Shown here: positions 22,210 to 24,619 of the stretch, piece by piece
Layout of the letters: every line of letters begins with the position of its first letter
How positions within the stretch are numbered: the first letter of the stretch is position 1
DNA from: Microbacteriaceae bacterium
GTDB lineage: Bacteria > Actinomycetota > Actinomycetes > Actinomycetales > Microbacteriaceae
Reading direction: 5' to 3'
NCBI GenBank assembly: GCA_024639925.1
Contig: JAHEGA010000021.1
Span: 1-24,619, forward strand
Length of the DNA: 24,619 nt
Made by a program: the position numbers and the translations under genes
The notes under the pieces: model-generated
What the model saw: the letters and a program-made list of their open reading frames with translations, nothing else
What the model was told of the DNA's origin: nothing
Database searches by the model: none

Positions 22210-23250
22210 ATGACCCTCCCCCCAGACACCGCTATCGCTGGTGCGATGGAGCGTGCTCGGATACTTGCCCTCAACGGGCCACCAGGAGGGCAAAACCCCC
22301 AGGTGGGATGTGTTCTGCTCAATTCGAATGGCGAGATGAGAGCTGAAGGCTGGCACCGGGGGTCCGGCACCCCGCATGCAGAAGTAATGGCCCTGGAGAG
22401 CCTCAAAGCCTCCGGTGAAACACCCGAGGGCCTTACGGCTGTTGTCACTCTGGAGCCCTGCGCCCACACAGGGAAAACACCACCGTGCGCGAACACCCTT
22501 GTGGGCGCAGGAATCGCCCACGTCGTGTTTTCCGCTTACGACCCCGGTGGCGCATCGGGAGGCGGCGGGAGTGTGCTCACCCAAGCAGGGGTTGACGTCC
22601 ACGGCGGATTTCAAGAGGACGCCGGGACTGCGTTGATTGAAAAATGGTTATTCGTACAGGAAACAGGACGTCCCTGGGTAACCATCAAGTGGGCGATGTC
22701 CCTGGATGGTCGGGCCGCCGCCGCCGATGGGACCAGCCAGTGGATTACCTCTCCAACAACCCGCGCCAGGGTCCACCAGGACCGTTCCCGCCACGGCGCC
22801 ATTGCTGTGGGATCGCAGACCATGCTGGCGGACAACCCGACTCTCACTGCGCGCCATCCCGACGGAACACTGATGGATCACCAGCCCCACGCAGTGGTTG
22901 TGGGCTCAGCTGATATTCCCACGGGGTTTCATGTGACCGCCCACCCCGCGGGGTTCACCCACCATCGAAACCGGAATCTTGCAGGCCTGTTGGACGCGCT
23001 CTGGGCACAGGGCATCACTAGCCTCTATGTCGAGGGTGGACCCACTCTTGCGAGTGCTTTCCTTGCGGCCGGACTGGTTGATGAGATCCACATTTCGATG
23101 GGGCCCATGCTCTTGGGTGGCCCGAAGCTTGCGCTAGGTGATCTCGGTATCGGCAGCATGTCGGAAGCTCTCGAGCTCGATATTCGCTCCATCGAGCGCT
23201 ATGAATCAGACATTTTCGTCGTAGCTCGACCCCGAAAGGACACATCGTAA
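22210..23250 (+). CDS. ribD: Bifunctional diaminohydroxyphosphoribosylaminopyrimidine deaminase / 5-amino-6-(5-phosphoribosylamino)uracil reductase
   Basis: It carries out the second and third steps of riboflavin synthesis: deamination of the pyrimidine and NADPH reduction of the ribosyl side chain. The 346 residues have an N-terminal zinc deaminase domain with H56-A-E58, C84 (LEPCAH) and C93 (TPPCAN), and a C-terminal reductase domain starting near KWAMSLDGRAA, with DGTSQWITSP, VGSQTMLADNPTLTAR and YVEGGPTLASAFL. It starts at ATG 22210 with AGGAAG upstream, downstream of the FMN riboswitch. The gene is followed two bases later by ribE. Confidence 0.96.
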   Translation: MTLPPDTAIAGAMERARILALNGPPGGQNPQVGCVLLNSNGEMRAEGWHRGSGTPHAEVMALESLKASGETPEGLTAVVTLEPCAHTGKTPPCANTLVGAGIAHVVFSAYDPGGASGGGGSVLTQAGVDVHGGFQEDAGTALIEKWLFVQETGRPWVTIKWAMSLDGRAAAADGTSQWITSPTTRARVHQDRSRHGAIAVGSQTMLADNPTLTARHPDGTLMDHQPHAVVVGSADIPTGFHVTAHPAGFTHHRNRNLAGLLDALWAQGITSLYVEGGPTLASAFLAAGLVDEIHISMGPMLLGGPKLALGDLGIGSMSEALELDIRSIERYESDIFVVARPRKDTS

Positions 23251-23252
23251 CC

Positions 23253-23861
23253 ATGTTTACCGGCTTGATTGAAGAAGTAGGAACCATCACCGCAGTCACC
23301 CCCCAAGGCGAGGGCGCATTGGTGAAGGTCGCAGCTTCCACCGTGGTGGAAGACATCCACCACGGTGACTCGATCTCGGTCAACGGAGTGTGCCTTACCG
23401 CTGTGGAATCAGGGAATGACTACTTTGTCGCGGAGGTCATGAAAGAAACCCTGGACCACTCGACTGCCGGCCAATGGGCGGAGGGAATCCCCGCGAACTT
23501 GGAGCGCGCAGCGCAGGTGGGAGACCGACTGGGTGGGCACATTGTCCAAGGCCATGTGGATGCGACTGCCGAGGTGTTGGCCGTCACACCTGGCGAGCGC
23601 TGGAGCGTAGTTCGATTTAGTTTGACCCCCGAGATTGCGCCGTTGGTCGCACACAAGGGGTCCCTTACGCTGGAGGGTGTGTCCCTCACTGTGTCCTCCA
23701 TCGGTGTGGACTGGGCTGAGGTCTCGTTGATCCCTGAAACCCTCTCCGCGACAACGCTTGGGAACCTGAAGCCCGGTGACCGAATGAATGTCGAGACGGA
23801 CATGATTGCCCGGCACGTCCTCCGGCTGCGCGAATTCGAGCCTGCGGGAGGAAACGGATGA
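23253..23861 (+). CDS. ribE: Riboflavin synthase alpha chain
   Basis: It dismutates two 6,7-dimethyl-8-ribityllumazine molecules to riboflavin plus the pyrimidine precursor. The 202 residues comprise two homologous lumazine-binding repeats, beginning MFTGLIEEVGTI and, near residue 98, VGDRLGGHIVQGHVD. Each repeat carries its own core (SISVNGVCLTAV and SLTLEGVSLTVSS). ATG 23253 lies two bases after the ribD stop, so translation is probably coupled. The stop overlaps the ribBA start (ATGA). In some naming schemes this gene is called ribC. Confidence 0.96.
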   Translation: MFTGLIEEVGTITAVTPQGEGALVKVAASTVVEDIHHGDSISVNGVCLTAVESGNDYFVAEVMKETLDHSTAGQWAEGIPANLERAAQVGDRLGGHIVQGHVDATAEVLAVTPGERWSVVRFSLTPEIAPLVAHKGSLTLEGVSLTVSSIGVDWAEVSLIPETLSATTLGNLKPGDRMNVETDMIARHVLRLREFEPAGGNG

Positions 23862-24619
23862 GTATCGGAACGATTCAGGAAGCCTTGGAGCACCTGCGCG
23901 AAGGCCGACCCATCATCGTCGTGGATGATGAAGCACGCGAAAACGAGGGTGACATTGTCCTCAGCGCCCAGCTGGCAACGCCTCAATGGGTGGGGTGGAC
24001 GATTCGCCACACGTCGGGCTACCTGTGCGCTCCGCTCCCCGCCGAACGCGCCACAGCTCTGGATCTCCCCCCCATGGTCAGCGTCAACGAGGACCCTCGG
24101 AAGACGGCCTACACGGTCAGCGTGGACGCCGCCACAGGGATCACAACCGGTATCAGCGCGTCCGACCGCACGCGCACTCTGCGCGCTCTGGCCGACCCGA
24201 CGTCATCACCCGCCTCGCTCATTCGACCGGGACACATCATTCCTCTCACCGCCGCTGCGGGAGGCGTTCGAGAGCGTGCGGGCCACACCGAAGCCGCTGT
24301 CGAGTTGATGCAGCTTGCGGGCCTAGAACCCGTCGCGGTGATCGGCGAAGTCGTCGGCGACGACGGTGAGTTGCTCCGTCTGCCCGCCCTCCTCGAGATG
24401 GGAACAACCCACAATGTGCCGGTCGTCACGATCGCTCAGCTCATCGCCGAGCTGAGCGATGACGACGCAGCCGCACCGTTGTGGGGCGCGCGGACCGGTC
24501 CCATGGCCGATCAACGCGTCATTTTCGAAGTGGAAACCCGAGTACCCACCGAGCACGGGGTCTTTGATCTTCGGGCATACCGCGACCGGGCAACCGGTGC
24601 GGATCACATCGCGATTGTC
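23858..24619 (+). CDS. ribBA: 3,4-dihydroxy-2-butanone-4-phosphate synthase / GTP cyclohydrolase II (3' partial)
   Basis: The N-terminal domain makes the four-carbon riboflavin precursor from ribulose-5-phosphate; the C-terminal domain would open GTP. The frame is open to the window edge, giving 254 residues. The RibB domain is complete with VVDDEARENEGD (acidic loop R27-E-N-E), IRHTSGYLCAPL, SASDRTRTLRAL, RPGHIIPL and RAGHTEAAVEL. The following segment VIFEVETRVPTEHGVFDLRAYRD matches the start of GTP cyclohydrolase II. The zinc and catalytic residues of that domain lie beyond the window, so its activity cannot be judged. ATG 23858 has GGAGG six bases upstream and overlaps the ribE stop. ribH probably follows outside the window. 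Confidence 0.93.
   Translation, partial: MSIGTIQEALEHLREGRPIIVVDDEARENEGDIVLSAQLATPQWVGWTIRHTSGYLCAPLPAERATALDLPPMVSVNEDPRKTAYTVSVDAATGITTGISASDRTRTLRALADPTSSPASLIRPGHIIPLTAAAGGVRERAGHTEAAVELMQLAGLEPVAVIGEVVGDDGELLRLPALLEMGTTHNVPVVTIAQLIAELSDDDAAAPLWGARTGPMADQRVIFEVETRVPTEHGVFDLRAYRDRATGADHIAIV

Noticed and set aside
1..24619. Mobile elements, CRISPR arrays, tRNA/rRNA genes, toxin-antitoxin or defence genes
   Set aside because: I looked on both strands and saw no transposase or integrase frames, regularly spaced repeats, tRNA cloverleaf sequences or defence-family motifs; nearly all bases are assigned to core metabolic genes.

Overview
The window reads as a chromosomal segment of a high-GC Gram-positive actinobacterium, most likely Microbacteriaceae or a close relative. 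The indications are moderately GC-rich coding, actinobacterial-style protein sequences (a biotin carboxylase fused to its biotin carrier domain, trimeric-type PunA, an SdhCDAB set), frequent GTG starts, and a gene order (acyl-CoA carboxylase, punA, phosphosugar mutase, nucleoside transporter, manC, sdhCDAB) that I recall from that family. The lineage call is inference. Genes are packed tightly: seven start/stop junctions overlap by 1-4 bases, two convergent pairs overlap at their stop codons, and no gap exceeds about 260 bases. I see no IS element, phage gene, CRISPR array, tRNA or rRNA.

Layout. (1) 1-1253: 3' part of an acyl-CoA carboxylase alpha subunit, cut by the window edge. (2) 1288-3782, plus strand: punA and a phosphosugar mutase, probably acting as phosphopentomutase. 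(3) 3779-10466, minus strand: a nucleoside uptake and deamination operon read as BMP-family lipoprotein, intrinsic terminator, ABC ATPase, two permeases, cdd, add. (4) 10626-13686, minus strand: manC, UDP-glucuronate decarboxylase and a nucleoside hydrolase. (5) 13776-17260, plus strand: sdhC-sdhD-sdhA-sdhB, followed by xth (17268-18095). (6) trpS (18115-19122) and UDP-glucose 6-dehydrogenase (19140-20453), plus strand. (7) glpK, minus strand, convergent with the dehydrogenase. (8) 22017-24619, plus strand: an FMN riboswitch and ribD, ribE and the start of ribBA, which runs off the right edge.

How the genes work together. Regions 2-4 form a nucleoside scavenging module: uptake (BMP lipoprotein, ATPase, two permeases), deamination of cytidine (Cdd) and adenosine (Add), phosphorolysis of inosine/guanosine (PunA), conversion of ribose-1-phosphate to ribose-5-phosphate (the mutase), and an alternative hydrolytic route (nucleoside hydrolase). 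UDP-glucose dehydrogenase plus UDP-glucuronate decarboxylase would convert UDP-glucose to UDP-xylose, and ManC would make GDP-mannose, both envelope-glycan precursors. The rest is core metabolism: complex II, DNA repair, tryptophan charging, glycerol entry and riboflavin synthesis.

I did not find a clearly new system. The points most worth a second look are a cytidine deaminase gene that appears to lack any ATG/GTG/TTG start at its family-consistent N-terminus, a perfect 15-bp stem terminator separating the binding-protein gene from the rest of its transporter operon, a recurrent TANNNT box 6-8 bases before start codons lacking a Shine-Dalgarno sequence (suggesting leaderless transcripts), and a nucleoside hydrolase translationally coupled to a nucleotide-sugar gene.
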